Source: Williamsia muralis
GTDB lineage: Bacteria > Actinomycetota > Actinomycetes > Mycobacteriales > Mycobacteriaceae
Direction: 5' to 3'
NCBI RefSeq assembly: GCF_002735905.1
Contig: NZ_PEBD01000008.1
Coordinates: 744,001-808,000, forward strand
DNA: 64,000 bases
The position numbers and the translations under genes are program-made. Of this stretch, positions 7,866 to 16,369 are shown in pieces (within the stretch, counting starts at the first letter, position 1; every line of letters starts with the position of its first letter). Below the pieces are notes generated by a model that had not been told where the DNA came from, did not search any database, and saw only the letters and a program-made list of their open reading frames with translations.

Positions 7866-9293
7866 ATGACCATCAATGCCGAACGAACCCGACCGATCAC
7901 GCCGGACCCAGAGAACCCGCTGGCGCATCTGAGCGACGAGACAATCGAACAGCTGGGCAAGGAGTTCGACGCGATCCATGACGAGGTCTACGGCGACCTC
8001 GGTGAGCGCGACCGGGCCTACATCAAGAACGTCATCGCCACCCAGCGTCAGTTGGCCGTCGCCGGCCGCGTGCTGCTGCTCGGGTCGCGGTCGAAGGTGT
8101 CGTGGGTGGCGGGTACCGCGTGCCTCGGGATGGCCAAGATCCTGGAGAACATGGAGATCGGCCACAACGTGATGCACGGCCAGTGGGATTGGATGAACGA
8201 CCCGGACATCCACTCGTCGGTGTGGGACTGGGACACCGCATCCACCGGCGAATCCTGGCGCCACTCCCACAACTACATCCACCACACGTTCACCAACATC
8301 CGCGGCAAGGACAAGGATCTCGGCTACGAGATCATGCGGATCGATCCGCATCAGCCATGGAATCCCGTCTACCTCGCTCAGCCGTTCTACAACATGCTCC
8401 TCACCGCATTCTTCGAATGGGGTGTGGCGCTGCACGATCTCGACCTTGAAGCGATCCGCAAGCGCGAGAAGTCGATGAAGGAGCTGTGGCACGACATCAA
8501 GGGCATCGGCGTGAAGGCGCGCCGCCAGGTGATCAAGGACTACATCGGCTGGCCTGCCATCAGCGCCGGCGCATTCGCGCTCACCCAGATCGCGTCCGGT
8601 GGGCGCATCGAGCAGCCGAAGACCTCGCGCCTCGCACGCAGGCTGCGGCGCGTCCAGGCCGGCAAGGGTGCGGTGGGCAACGTCGCCAATGTGATGGATC
8701 GGGCCCTCCCGGGCGTGGAGCAAACCTTCATCGCGACTTTCGCAGCGAATTTCACGGCGAACATCATCCGCAACGTGTGGGCTCACGCCATCATCTTCTG
8801 CGGCCACTTCCCGGACCAGACGTACACGTTCAGTCAGAAGGAAACCGAGGACGAGACCCGCGGTGGTTGGTACGTGCGGCAGTTGCTCGGCGCGGCCAAC
8901 ATCGAGGGAAGTCCACTGTTCCACGTGATCAGTGGAAACCTCGGTTACCAGGTGGAACATCACCTCTACCCGGATATGCCGAGCACTCGCTACTCAGAGG
9001 TGGCCCCCAAGGTCAAGGACATCTGTGAGCGGTACGGATTGCCCTACAACACAGGACCTTTCGGCCAGCAGTGGTTCCAGGTGCACCGCACGATCTTCCG
9101 CCTCGCACTGCCGGGCGGAAAGCCGCGTCCCAAGCCGGGCCCGTTCCAGCGGCCGCCGCACAGCGGATCCGGACAAGACCCCCGGCCGAGCGAAGCGGCC
9201 CGCTTCCGTAGCCGCGTTCCGGCCTCACACCCCAACGCCGGACCCGAGCACGAATCCGGTGGCGTCCAGGTGTCGCCGCCGCCGCGCGACTGA
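7866..9293 (+). CDS. desA3: Stearoyl-CoA 9-desaturase, DesA3-like
   Basis: A 475-residue membrane-type fatty acyl desaturase. All three histidine boxes of the di-iron site are visible: HNVMH and HSHNYIHH in the first half, and QVEHHLYP near residue 360. Hydrophobic segments flank the boxes. It should introduce a delta9 double bond into stearoyl/palmitoyl-CoA, feeding membrane lipids and tuberculostearate-type acids. An AGGAG site precedes the ATG at 7866. The last ~65 residues are Pro/Arg/Ser-rich and probably disordered, longer than I would expect for DesA3 (about 430 residues). Electrons come from the upstream reductase. A strong hairpin follows the gene. Confidence 0.9.
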   Translation: MTINAERTRPITPDPENPLAHLSDETIEQLGKEFDAIHDEVYGDLGERDRAYIKNVIATQRQLAVAGRVLLLGSRSKVSWVAGTACLGMAKILENMEIGHNVMHGQWDWMNDPDIHSSVWDWDTASTGESWRHSHNYIHHTFTNIRGKDKDLGYEIMRIDPHQPWNPVYLAQPFYNMLLTAFFEWGVALHDLDLEAIRKREKSMKELWHDIKGIGVKARRQVIKDYIGWPAISAGAFALTQIASGGRIEQPKTSRLARRLRRVQAGKGAVGNVANVMDRALPGVEQTFIATFAANFTANIIRNVWAHAIIFCGHFPDQTYTFSQKETEDETRGGWYVRQLLGAANIEGSPLFHVISGNLGYQVEHHLYPDMPSTRYSEVAPKVKDICERYGLPYNTGPFGQQWFQVHRTIFRLALPGGKPRPKPGPFQRPPHSGSGQDPRPSEAARFRSRVPASHPNAGPEHESGGVQVSPPPRD

Positions 9294-9314
9294 GCTTCGG
9301 GAACCCTTGTCACG

Positions 9315-9357
9315 CAGCACCGGTGCATGAGCTGAAGACGCTCGTGCACCGGTGCTG
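9315..9357 (+). terminator. Strong hairpin after the desaturase gene
   Basis: An 18-base arm (9315-9332) pairs with 9340-9357 around a 7-base loop, with only one G-T wobble. It begins 21 bases after the desaturase stop. There is no clear T-run, as is common in actinobacteria. Confidence 0.75.
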
Positions 9358-9377
9358 TGCTCGGTAGGGTCGTTGTC

Positions 9378-10292
9378 ATGGCACTCGATGACGCGACCAC
9401 CGCTCTGCTCGCCGAGTTGGCAAAGGCCGGCGGGCCGCCCATCGCAGAACTTGGTCCGGAGCAGGCGCGGTCGGTCAGTACGGCGCTGGGAGACCTCAGC
9501 GGAGCCGGTCCACAGTTGCATGCTGTGCGCGACGACACGATTGCGGCCGACGACGGCTACGACATCCCCGTGCGCGTCTACAGCGCCTCGGACAGCACTC
9601 GCGGCGTCATCGTCTTCTTTCATGGTGGTGGTTGGGTGATCGGTTCGGTGGACCAGTACGACGCCCTCTCGCGCCGACTGGCTCAGGCCACCAATTGTGT
9701 TGTGGTGGCGCCTGATTACCGCCTCGCACCTGAACATTGTTTTCCGCACGCGGTGCGCGATGCCTGGGACGCGACGATGTGGGCGTCGGCGAGCTGGCCG
9801 GACGAGCCGCTCATCGTTGCGGGCGACAGCGCCGGCGGAAATCTGGCCGCAGTGGTCGCGCAGCGGGCGGTGGCCGAGACGGGTCCGCCGCTCGCCCTGC
9901 AGATCCTGGTGTACCCCGTCACCGGTCACGACGTGAACACCGTGAGCTATCTCGACCCCGCGAATCAGTTGCTACTGGGCCGCGACACCATGATCTGGTT
10001 CTGGGATCACTACGCTCCCGACCCGGCCACCCGGCTCAGCCCGGAAGCGTCACCGCTGCAGGGAGACCCGGCCGGCACTGCGCCCGCACTGGTGTTACTG
10101 CCCGAACACGACGTACTCAGGGACGAGGGCGAGGCCTATGCGTCATTGATGGCCGATCGGGGAGTACCGGTGCAGCTGACGATCTTCGAAGGACAGATGC
10201 ACGGGTTCTTCCAGCTGATCAACGTGCTCCCCGGCGCTGAGCAGGCGGTGCAGGCGATCGCCACCCATGTGAAGACGGTGATGGGAGCCTGA
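9378..10292 (+). CDS. HSL-family alpha/beta hydrolase (esterase/lipase)
   Basis: A 304-residue carboxyl-ester hydrolase of the hormone-sensitive lipase family. It shows the oxyanion motif HGGGW near residue 79, the YRLAPE stretch, the nucleophile motif GDSAGG near residue 150, and a C-terminal QMHGFFQ carrying the catalytic His. It has no signal peptide, so it should act on a small ester in the cytoplasm. The start at 9378 gives MALDD; the frame extends to 9357 but that lies in the terminator hairpin. It is transcribed alone between the desaturase and an oxygenase. Substrate unknown. Confidence 0.85.
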   Translation: MALDDATTALLAELAKAGGPPIAELGPEQARSVSTALGDLSGAGPQLHAVRDDTIAADDGYDIPVRVYSASDSTRGVIVFFHGGGWVIGSVDQYDALSRRLAQATNCVVVAPDYRLAPEHCFPHAVRDAWDATMWASASWPDEPLIVAGDSAGGNLAAVVAQRAVAETGPPLALQILVYPVTGHDVNTVSYLDPANQLLLGRDTMIWFWDHYAPDPATRLSPEASPLQGDPAGTAPALVLLPEHDVLRDEGEAYASLMADRGVPVQLTIFEGQMHGFFQLINVLPGAEQAVQAIATHVKTVMGA

Positions 10293-10402
10293 CACTGCTC
10301 GCCCAGGATGCGGCTTGTGGCCGGGTGACCTAGCATTGCCGCTGCAGCGGTTCACGTCCACAACTGACTTGATGTCGACACGTGTCCCGCGAGGAGACAG
10401 AC

Positions 10403-11449
10403 ATGTCAGAATCCGATTTCGTTGTCCCGCTTGTGGATATCTCGCCCTATGTGCGGCGCGGGACCGATGAGGAACGTGCAGAGGTCGCCAGGGAAATCGA
10501 CAGGGCCTGCCGTCAAGTCGGTTTCATCCAGATCCTCGGTCATGGAATCCCACCCGAGATCACCGACGCGTTCACCGCGGCCATGGACCAGTTCTTCGCG
10601 CTCCCACTCGAGACGAAAAAGGCCTATCGCACACCGCCGCGCATCAATCGCGGGTATGCGCCACCCAAGACCGAATCGTTGTCACTGAGTCTGGGAGTGG
10701 AGGCGGCCAACCGGATGAACGATTTCTTCGAAGCGTTCAACGTGGGCGTCGCGGCAGCGCAGTACCCCGATCATGATCTGCCGTCCGACGACTATGCCGA
10801 CAACCTGTGGCCATCGGAGGCCCCGGAGTTCAAAGCGGGCGTGGAACCCTACTTCGCCGAGGCCGCCAGAGTGGCCCGCACGCTGACCCGGGTGTTCGCC
10901 GACGCACTCGATCTCGAACCTGACTTCTTCGAACGGTTCACCGACCATTCGCTGGATGTGTTGCGTATGAACAACTATGCGTTGCCGCCCGGCGAGGTGG
11001 AGCTCGACGGTGAGCTGACCGGGATGGGGGAGCACACCGACTACGGCATCGTGACCGTGTTGTGGGCGGACCAGGTCAAAGGGTTGCAGGTGCTTGCGCA
11101 CGACGGCACGTGGCACGACGTGTCGCCTGCGGATGGAGCGTTGTTGGTCAACCTCGGCGATTTGATGGCCCGTTGGACCAACGAGCGCTGGATGTCGACG
11201 CTTCACCGGGTCAAACCGCCGATCGTTGACGGCACGATCGAGCGACGTCGGTCGGCTGCCTACTTCCACGACGGCAACATCGACGCCACGATCAGCACGT
11301 TGCCATCGTGTGTGGGTGCCGGGAGCCGATATTCGCCGGTGACCGTTGCCGATCACATCGCAGGCAAACTCGCGGGGTCGCGTGCGGGGGTGGCCAACGC
11401 AGCTGCCGGACGCGAAGCGGGCCGTCTCCGATCGGCCGGCGTCCGCTGA
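10403..11449 (+). CDS. 2-oxoglutarate/Fe(II)-dependent oxygenase (isopenicillin N synthase-like)
   Basis: A 348-residue member of the IPNS-like 2OG-Fe(II) family. An N-terminal DIOX_N region (VPLVDISPY start) is followed by the catalytic jelly-roll with the iron triad in GEHTDYG (His-x-Asp) and STLHRV (distal His), and the 2OG-binding Arg in the ERRRSAAYF segment. These enzymes hydroxylate or desaturate small molecules; the substrate cannot be inferred. A GAGGAG site precedes the ATG at 10403. It is convergent with corA. The family call is firm. Confidence 0.85.
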   Translation: MSESDFVVPLVDISPYVRRGTDEERAEVAREIDRACRQVGFIQILGHGIPPEITDAFTAAMDQFFALPLETKKAYRTPPRINRGYAPPKTESLSLSLGVEAANRMNDFFEAFNVGVAAAQYPDHDLPSDDYADNLWPSEAPEFKAGVEPYFAEAARVARTLTRVFADALDLEPDFFERFTDHSLDVLRMNNYALPPGEVELDGELTGMGEHTDYGIVTVLWADQVKGLQVLAHDGTWHDVSPADGALLVNLGDLMARWTNERWMSTLHRVKPPIVDGTIERRRSAAYFHDGNIDATISTLPSCVGAGSRYSPVTVADHIAGKLAGSRAGVANAAAGREAGRLRSAGVR

Positions 11450-11513
11450 CCCCAACGCGGTTCGCTGTTCGGGCGGCCACCTTGCCGAACGACCGCACGA
11501 GGCGGTACCTGAA

Positions 11514-12503
11514 TCAGAGCCAGTCGCGTTTCTTGAAGAGGATGTACAGCGCCAGCACTGCCACGATGATCACCACAGTGCTGGAGAGGAAACCGCTGTA
11601 GTGGTCGAACCCTGGGTAGGGGATGTTCTGTCCGTAGAACCCCGTGACGGCGGTGGGCACCGCGATGATCGCGGCCCATCCGGTGAGCTTCTTCATCACC
11701 GTGTTCAGGCGGGCGTCCTGTAACGACAGGTTGGTCTCGAAAAGCGTTGTGACCATGTCCCGCAACGATTCTGTCCACTCCGTCACGCGCAGGACGTGGT
11801 CGTACAGATCGGAGAAATTGGGATCGAGTTCGGTGGGGGCGTTGTTCTCCAACCGGCTTCGCTGGATCATCGCGACCACCTCGCGCATCGGCATCACCAC
11901 CCGGCGCAGTGAGACAAGGTCTTTGCGGAGTTGATACGTCTGCTGCTGGAGCACCCGGCTGTTGTACTTGTCGTCGAAGAGCAGCGTCTCGAGGTCTTCG
12001 ATGCCGTCATCGAGTCGTTGCACCGCGTCGAAGTGCCCGTCCACCACCACATCGAGCAGGCCGTGGATGAGCGCTCCGATGCCGTACTGCTGGCCTCCCA
12101 TCTCCTCCCAGCGGGTGGTCACCTCGGACATGTCGAAGTGGTCGGACAGCCGCACGGTGATCAATACGTTGTCTTTGATGAACAGCGAGATGCGGTCGCT
12201 GTGGAGTGCTGCGCCCTTGCCGGTTGTGGGTTCGTCGACATGCACGGCGTACACCGTGACAAAGCGGTGGGTTGGGTACGCGGTGGCCTTCACCCTCTCG
12301 GCGTCGGCCAACGCGTCCTCCACTGCCCAGGTGTTGAGATCGAGTTCGGCTGCCAGCTTGCTCAACGCCTCATGAGTGGGATCGACGAGGTCGACCCACA
12401 CCAGCTTGCTGGCGTCGCCGAGGCAATGGGACACCATCTCGAGCGCGAAGTCCTGCTGCGGTTCGCCGTGGATCCATACCCGGCCATTCACCTTGTCGGT
12501 CAC
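11514..12503 (-). CDS. corA: CorA-family magnesium/cobalt transporter
   Basis: A 329-residue CorA-type channel. The N-terminal 260 residues are the cytoplasmic funnel, ending in the long willow helix, and two transmembrane helices lie at the C-terminus. The loop motif after TM1 reads YGQN where the classic CorA signature is YGMN. The protein ends in the basic FKKRDWL typical of the family, which forms pentamers in the plasma membrane. The Met-to-Gln change in the selectivity loop is unusual and may alter ion preference. It stands alone, with a 600-base AT-rich region upstream. Confidence 0.87.
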   Translation of the reverse strand: MTDKVNGRVWIHGEPQQDFALEMVSHCLGDASKLVWVDLVDPTHEALSKLAAELDLNTWAVEDALADAERVKATAYPTHRFVTVYAVHVDEPTTGKGAALHSDRISLFIKDNVLITVRLSDHFDMSEVTTRWEEMGGQQYGIGALIHGLLDVVVDGHFDAVQRLDDGIEDLETLLFDDKYNSRVLQQQTYQLRKDLVSLRRVVMPMREVVAMIQRSRLENNAPTELDPNFSDLYDHVLRVTEWTESLRDMVTTLFETNLSLQDARLNTVMKKLTGWAAIIAVPTAVTGFYGQNIPYPGFDHYSGFLSSTVVIIVAVLALYILFKKRDWL

Positions 12504-13123
12504 TTGCCCATCGTGCCAGCCGGGCGCCTTGGTCGCGCCGCATATGTCGCGTGCAACTGCAGTGAGATTCTAGTTAATAAAGCGGTTTATCTGAAAAAAT
12601 ATCCAAATGATCTTGCTGTCTATTGCGGTGGTGTTCAGCGGCGCCGACGGGGGCCACCGCCAAAATCGGCATGACGACGTCGCCTAAAAGGCTGCCGAAA
12701 AGTTCACAAATGTCTCGCTTGCGAGGTGTGAAGTCGACCACGAAGGCATGTACGCAAGACGCAAGGGTGCTGGTCAATACTTTGAACGGATCGGAATACC
12801 GCTCGCATCTGTACGTAGTTCGTCACCGAGGAGCCGCAGGATGGGTTCAACAACGAATGGTGACACATAATGATAATCAATTGATGTTGGCTATCATTAG
12901 CTGACCGTTCTTCGTCATAGAATTTGTTTGACAACCTGTCTGAATAAGCGTTCACTCAGATCAAGCGGCCGGTGTCACAAGAGTTTCGCCAGAGTGGAAC
13001 CACTTGACACGGCCAGGCAAAGCGGGGCGCGGGGTCCGTCGTTCGCCGGGTGGACGTGAGTGGTGCCTGTTCGAGATTCGTTCAGCCATCGATCTCCGAG
13101 ACCCATGATTGGGCTGAAGCCAA
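12504..13123. other. AT-rich non-coding region
   Basis: About 620 bases, much lower in GC (especially 12560-12960) than the flanks. Short frames here show no known protein. It holds a nested palindrome at 12868-12899 and possible sigma-A-like TTGACA boxes near 12929 and 13004, with no convincing -10. It may be an old insertion or a complex promoter. Confidence 0.5.
12868..12899. repeat. Nested AT-rich inverted repeat
   Basis: TAATGATA (12868-12875) is the exact inverse of TATCATTA (12892-12899), and the spacer holds the 10-base palindrome ATCAATTGAT. The left half resembles half of a Fur-type box. A role as an operator is only a guess. Confidence 0.45.
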
Positions 13124-14479
13124 GTGCTCACGAACCCTCAATACAGACCTGCAAACGATCGCAAATCCCCCCTCAAGAAGGTGCTGCTGGCCGCGACGTC
13201 CGTTGTTGCCATGTCACTTGCCGCCATCACTTTCACCGCCACAACAGCGACGGCTGCCGCAGTGGCTCCGCCGTTGGGCACCGCTCAGGATTTCGCGGTA
13301 CTGGCGTATTCCGGGATCACCAACACCAACACCACCACCATCACTGCCGGCGACATCGGCACCACCACGTCGACCATCACCGGCGCCGGCCCCGGCGCAG
13401 ATCAGATCATCCCTCCGCCGACCGTTCGCAGCGTCCCGGATTCGGAGCTCGCGCGTGGGTCGGCAAACACGGCGTACAACAACCTCGCCGGTCAGGACGC
13501 GACCACACTCGGCGGCGTGGAACTCGGCGGGCAGACTCTGTTCGGCGACACCTACGACACAGGCGGGGTGCTGGGTCTCACAGGCACGCTCACCCTGGAC
13601 GGACAGGGTCGTAATGACTCGGTGTGGATCTTTCAGAGCACTTCCGCGCTCACCACCGCTGCGAACAGCAGGGTTGTGCTGACCAACGGCGCGCAGGCGT
13701 GCAACGTGTTCTGGCAAATCCCCTCTGCGGCAACGATTGGCACGGGCACGAACTTTGTCGGGACGATCATCACCAACTCTGAGGCCATCACCCTGGGTCA
13801 AGGAGCCACGGTCGACGGTCGTCTGATCTCGCTCAACGCTGCCGTGACCCTGAACAACAACACGATCTTCAATTCGGGGTGTGAGGACGAGCCGACGGAA
13901 ACCACGACAACAACGACCACAACGCCGGACACCACGACCACGACGCCGGACACCACGACCACCACCGAGGACACCACCACAACGACCACGACCACCACTG
14001 TCCCGGGAGGCGACACGACAACAACGACAACAACTGTGCCGCCCAACGGAACCACCTCGACCACAACGAGTTTGCCGACGCTGACGCTTCCGTCGATCCC
14101 CGGACTGCCGGCCCTGCCCAACATTCCGGGCCTGCCGAACATCCCGGGCCTGCCCGGAGCACCGGGTGGACCAGGACAGCCGGGCGGGCCAGGACAGCCG
14201 GGAGCACCGGGTGGACCAGGACAGCCGGGCGCACCAGGTGGACCAGGACAGCCGGGTGGACCAGGGGCACCGGGCCAGCCAGGAGCGCCGGGTTACAACC
14301 AGCCGGCACCGGAGTCGGGGGAGTACACCACACCCCAGACGCCGTCACCGGGCCGACAGGTTCCCAACGTGCCGCGTGGTTCGGTCAACACCGGCGACGG
14401 AAGCAGCGCAAGCGACCTGAGTGTTCAGTGGCTCCAACAGTTCGGCCGCGCAACGGCTTCCAGTGTCCAGGTCTCCTGA
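13124..14479 (+). CDS. Secreted ice-binding-fold (DUF3494) protein with Thr-rich and collagen-like repeats
   Basis: A 451-residue exported protein. Residues 1-48 form a long signal peptide (KK, then a hydrophobic stretch, then Ala-rich cleavage region). Residues 50-250 match the DUF3494 ice-binding-like beta-helix ([15 protein letters not shown], ending in [14 protein letters not shown]). A Thr-rich linker with TTTTPDT-type repeats follows (about 258-325), then a Gly-Pro-rich collagen-like part (about 335-390). The C-terminal tail is polar, with no membrane helix or classic LPXTG motif, but contains [10 protein letters not shown]. The GTG start at 13124 is weakly supported. The stop overlaps the start of a class F sortase (TGATG), suggesting the sortase acts on this protein. 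Ice binding itself is not implied; such folds also serve adhesion. Confidence 0.8.
   Translation: MLTNPQYRPANDRKSPLKKVLLAATSVVAMSLAAITFTATTATAAAVAPPLGTAQDFAVLAYSGITNTNTTTITAGDIGTTTSTITGAGPGADQIIPPPTVRSVPDSELARGSANTAYNNLAGQDATTLGGVELGGQTLFGDTYDTGGVLGLTGTLTLDGQGRNDSVWIFQSTSALTTAANSRVVLTNGAQACNVFWQIPSAATIGTGTNFVGTIITNSEAITLGQGATVDGRLISLNAAVTLNNNTIFNSGCEDEPTETTTTTTTTPDTTTTTPDTTTTTEDTTTTTTTTTVPGGDTTTTTTTVPPNGTTSTTTSLPTLTLPSIPGLPALPNIPGLPNIPGLPGAPGGPGQPGGPGQPGAPGGPGQPGAPGGPGQPGGPGAPGQPGAPGYNQPAPESGEYTTPQTPSPGRQVPNVPRGSVNTGDGSSASDLSVQWLQQFGRATASSVQVS
13897..14075 (+). repeat. Thr-codon-rich low-complexity repeat
   Basis: Tandem ACC/ACG/ACA-rich sequence coding for the Thr-Pro-Asp linker of the secreted protein. 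It is a coding repeat and may be variable in length between strains. Confidence 0.75.
14160..14294 (+). repeat. Collagen-like Gly-X-Y tandem repeat
   Basis: Imperfect 9-18 base units built from GGA/GGT, CCA, GGA/GCA and CAG codons give GPGQPG/GAPG repeats. They lie inside the secreted protein gene. Confidence 0.75.
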
Positions 14480-15120
14480 TGATTCCGTCGGACGCGTCGA
14501 CCGGGAACGGCGGTAGGCGCACAACACCTCGCCTGGCGGCGGTGCTCGCGGCTCTGTTGCTGGCGATCACGGTGCTGGCCACAGGATGTGCCGGTCAGTC
14601 CTCGCCTGGCGTCGACGTACCGACCAGGGACGCCGTCGTCGATCCTGCGGTCAGTGCCGCGGGGCTGACCAAGTCGATTCCCACCCGTATCGAGGTTCCG
14701 TCGATCGGCGTCGACTCGTCGTTGATGGGGCTCGGACTCGATGCACAAGGGGCGATGCAGGTTCCGGCAGAGGGCTTCCCAGCCGGCTGGTACACCGGTG
14801 CGCCGACACCGGGGGAGACGGGCCCGGCAGTCATTGCCGGACACGTGGATTGGGCAGGCGTTCCAGGCGTCTTCTTCGAGCTCGCCGACCTCGTACCCGG
14901 CGCCGAGATCTCCGTGACCCGTGAAGATGGCAGCATCGCTCGATTCGAGGTCACCGAGGTGACGACGTTCCCCAAGGACGAGTTTCCGACGGACCTCGTC
15001 TACGGCACGCTCGACTACGCGGGTCTTCGCCTCATCACCTGCGGCGGCGCGTTCGATGAGGGCGCGAGCAGCTACCAGGACAATGTTGTTGCATTCGCGA
15101 AGCTGGTGGGAACCGGCTGA
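14479..15120 (+). CDS. Class F sortase
   Basis: A 213-residue exported sortase-like transpeptidase. An N-terminal hydrophobic segment ends in LATGCAG, a lipobox-like sequence, so it may be a lipoprotein or a signal-anchored enzyme. The catalytic domain (about 70-213) carries the His in AGHVDW and the Cys in LITCGGAF. Class F sortases of actinobacteria attach or process surface proteins, but few substrates are known. Its ATG overlaps the stop of the upstream ice-binding-fold protein by one base (TGATG), a strong sign of translational coupling and of an enzyme-substrate pair. A short hairpin follows before the convergent ddl gene. Confidence 0.85.
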   Translation: MIPSDASTGNGGRRTTPRLAAVLAALLLAITVLATGCAGQSSPGVDVPTRDAVVDPAVSAAGLTKSIPTRIEVPSIGVDSSLMGLGLDAQGAMQVPAEGFPAGWYTGAPTPGETGPAVIAGHVDWAGVPGVFFELADLVPGAEISVTREDGSIARFEVTEVTTFPKDEFPTDLVYGTLDYAGLRLITCGGAFDEGASSYQDNVVAFAKLVGTG

Positions 15121-15139
15121 CCGGACAGCCGACCGCTGG

Positions 15140-15169
15140 GGCGCGGGATACCTGATGGTGTTCCGCGCC
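15140..15169. terminator. Hairpin between convergent sortase and ddl genes
   Basis: GGCGCGG at 15140-15146 pairs with CCGCGCC at 15163-15169 around a 16-base loop, in the 64-base gap between the two stops. It is a plausible bidirectional terminator. Confidence 0.5.
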
Positions 15170-15184
15170 TCGTGCGGTCACTGG

Positions 15185-16276
15185 TCAGTGTTCGGTGCTG
15201 AATCCGGCTCGCAGTGAGTGTCTTTCGCGAGCCAGCTCGACCAGCCTGTCGATCAACGAGCTGTAGTCGAGCCCGGTGGCTTCCCATAGTTTGGGGTACA
15301 TCGAGTGGGGCGTGAAGCCGGGAATGGTGTTGGCCTCGTTCAACAACCAGCCGCGACCTCCCTCTTCGAAGAAGAAGTCCACTCGGGCCATCCCCGAGCA
15401 TCGGAGTGCGCGGAACGATTGCACCGCCAGCTCACGGACACGGTCGGCCTCGCCGGCGGGCAACTCAGCCGGAATCATCAGCGCCGCAGCACCGTTGATG
15501 TATTTGTCTTCGTAGTTGTAGAACTCGGCTCCCGGCCGCACCTCGCCCGGCACCGACGTCTCGGGCTCGTTGTTGCCCAGCACGGCCACTTCGATCTCGC
15601 GCCCGACAACACCTTCTTCGATCACCACGACTTCGTCGTAGCGCAGCGCCAGCTCCACCGCCACGATGAGTTCGGCCTCGTCATGGGCTTTCGAGATACC
15701 CACGGAGGAACCCAGATTCGCGGGTTTGACGAACATCGGGAATCCGAGTTCGGTGACCGCGCGATCCACCAGCGTGCTGTGGTCCGACGCGCCCACGCGG
15801 TACTCGATCCACCGACACTGAGGGATTCCGGCCTGCGCGGCAACTATTTTCGCCAACGCTTTGTCCATGCAGACCGCCGACCCGAGAACGCCCGCCCCGA
15901 CGTAGGGGATCCCGGCCAGCTCCAACATCCCCTGAACGGTTCCGTCTTCGCCGTGGGGGCCGTGCAGCAACGGCAACACGACGACGGGTAGCCCATCCGG
16001 TGATGCGAGCAGTTCCGACAGCGGGTCGACTTCGGTGCCGGCGGGCTCGAGAGCATCCGGCAGCGAGACGTCGGGGTCTGACAGGGCCGCGATGGCCTTG
16101 TCATTGCGGAACCACGTGCCGTCCTTGGTGATGCCCACCGGCACCAGGTCGTACTTGGACCGGTCGGCCGCGGCGAGGACGTGCGCCGCGGTCACGCAGG
16201 ACACATCGTGTTCGGCGGAGACGCCGCCGAACAACACGACCAGGCGCAGGCGATCGGAAAGTACGGGCGAAGACAT
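15185..16276 (-). CDS. ddl: D-alanine--D-alanine ligase
   Basis: A 363-residue ATP-grasp ligase that joins two D-alanines for peptidoglycan. The N-terminal domain has LFGGVSAEHDVS, the central ATP-binding part KPANLGSSVGIS, and the C-terminal catalytic loop RVDFFFEEGG with NEANTIPGFT. The omega-loop contains FYNYEDKY, with the Tyr typical of D-Ala-D-Ala rather than D-Ala-D-lactate ligases. The start at 16276 (MSSPVLSD) is preferred over 16309. It lies divergent from a murF gene 93 bases away. This two-gene cell-wall module is outside a division/cell-wall cluster. Confidence 0.88.
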   Translation of the reverse strand: MSSPVLSDRLRLVVLFGGVSAEHDVSCVTAAHVLAAADRSKYDLVPVGITKDGTWFRNDKAIAALSDPDVSLPDALEPAGTEVDPLSELLASPDGLPVVVLPLLHGPHGEDGTVQGMLELAGIPYVGAGVLGSAVCMDKALAKIVAAQAGIPQCRWIEYRVGASDHSTLVDRAVTELGFPMFVKPANLGSSVGISKAHDEAELIVAVELALRYDEVVVIEEGVVGREIEVAVLGNNEPETSVPGEVRPGAEFYNYEDKYINGAAALMIPAELPAGEADRVRELAVQSFRALRCSGMARVDFFFEEGGRGWLLNEANTIPGFTPHSMYPKLWEATGLDYSSLIDRLVELARERHSLRAGFSTEH

Positions 16277-16369
16277 GGCAGACACAATACGGGCCGGAAG
16301 AGGTGGCAAACGACGCCCAGGTACGGGATGGGTCGTGTGGAACCTCTGCGATGCCGGTAGCGTCGACGC

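Noticed and set aside
7854-8963. A 369-codon minus-strand frame over the desaturase
   Set aside because: Antisense shadow without a ribosome site or known domain.
12929-12960. A sigma-A-like promoter (TTGACA) before the secreted protein
   Set aside because: No convincing -10 element at the right distance; noted only in the region description.
13897-14294. Regular repeats that could look like a CRISPR array
   Set aside because: They are coding Thr and Gly-Pro repeats with no spacers. No CRISPR array or cas gene was seen in the window.
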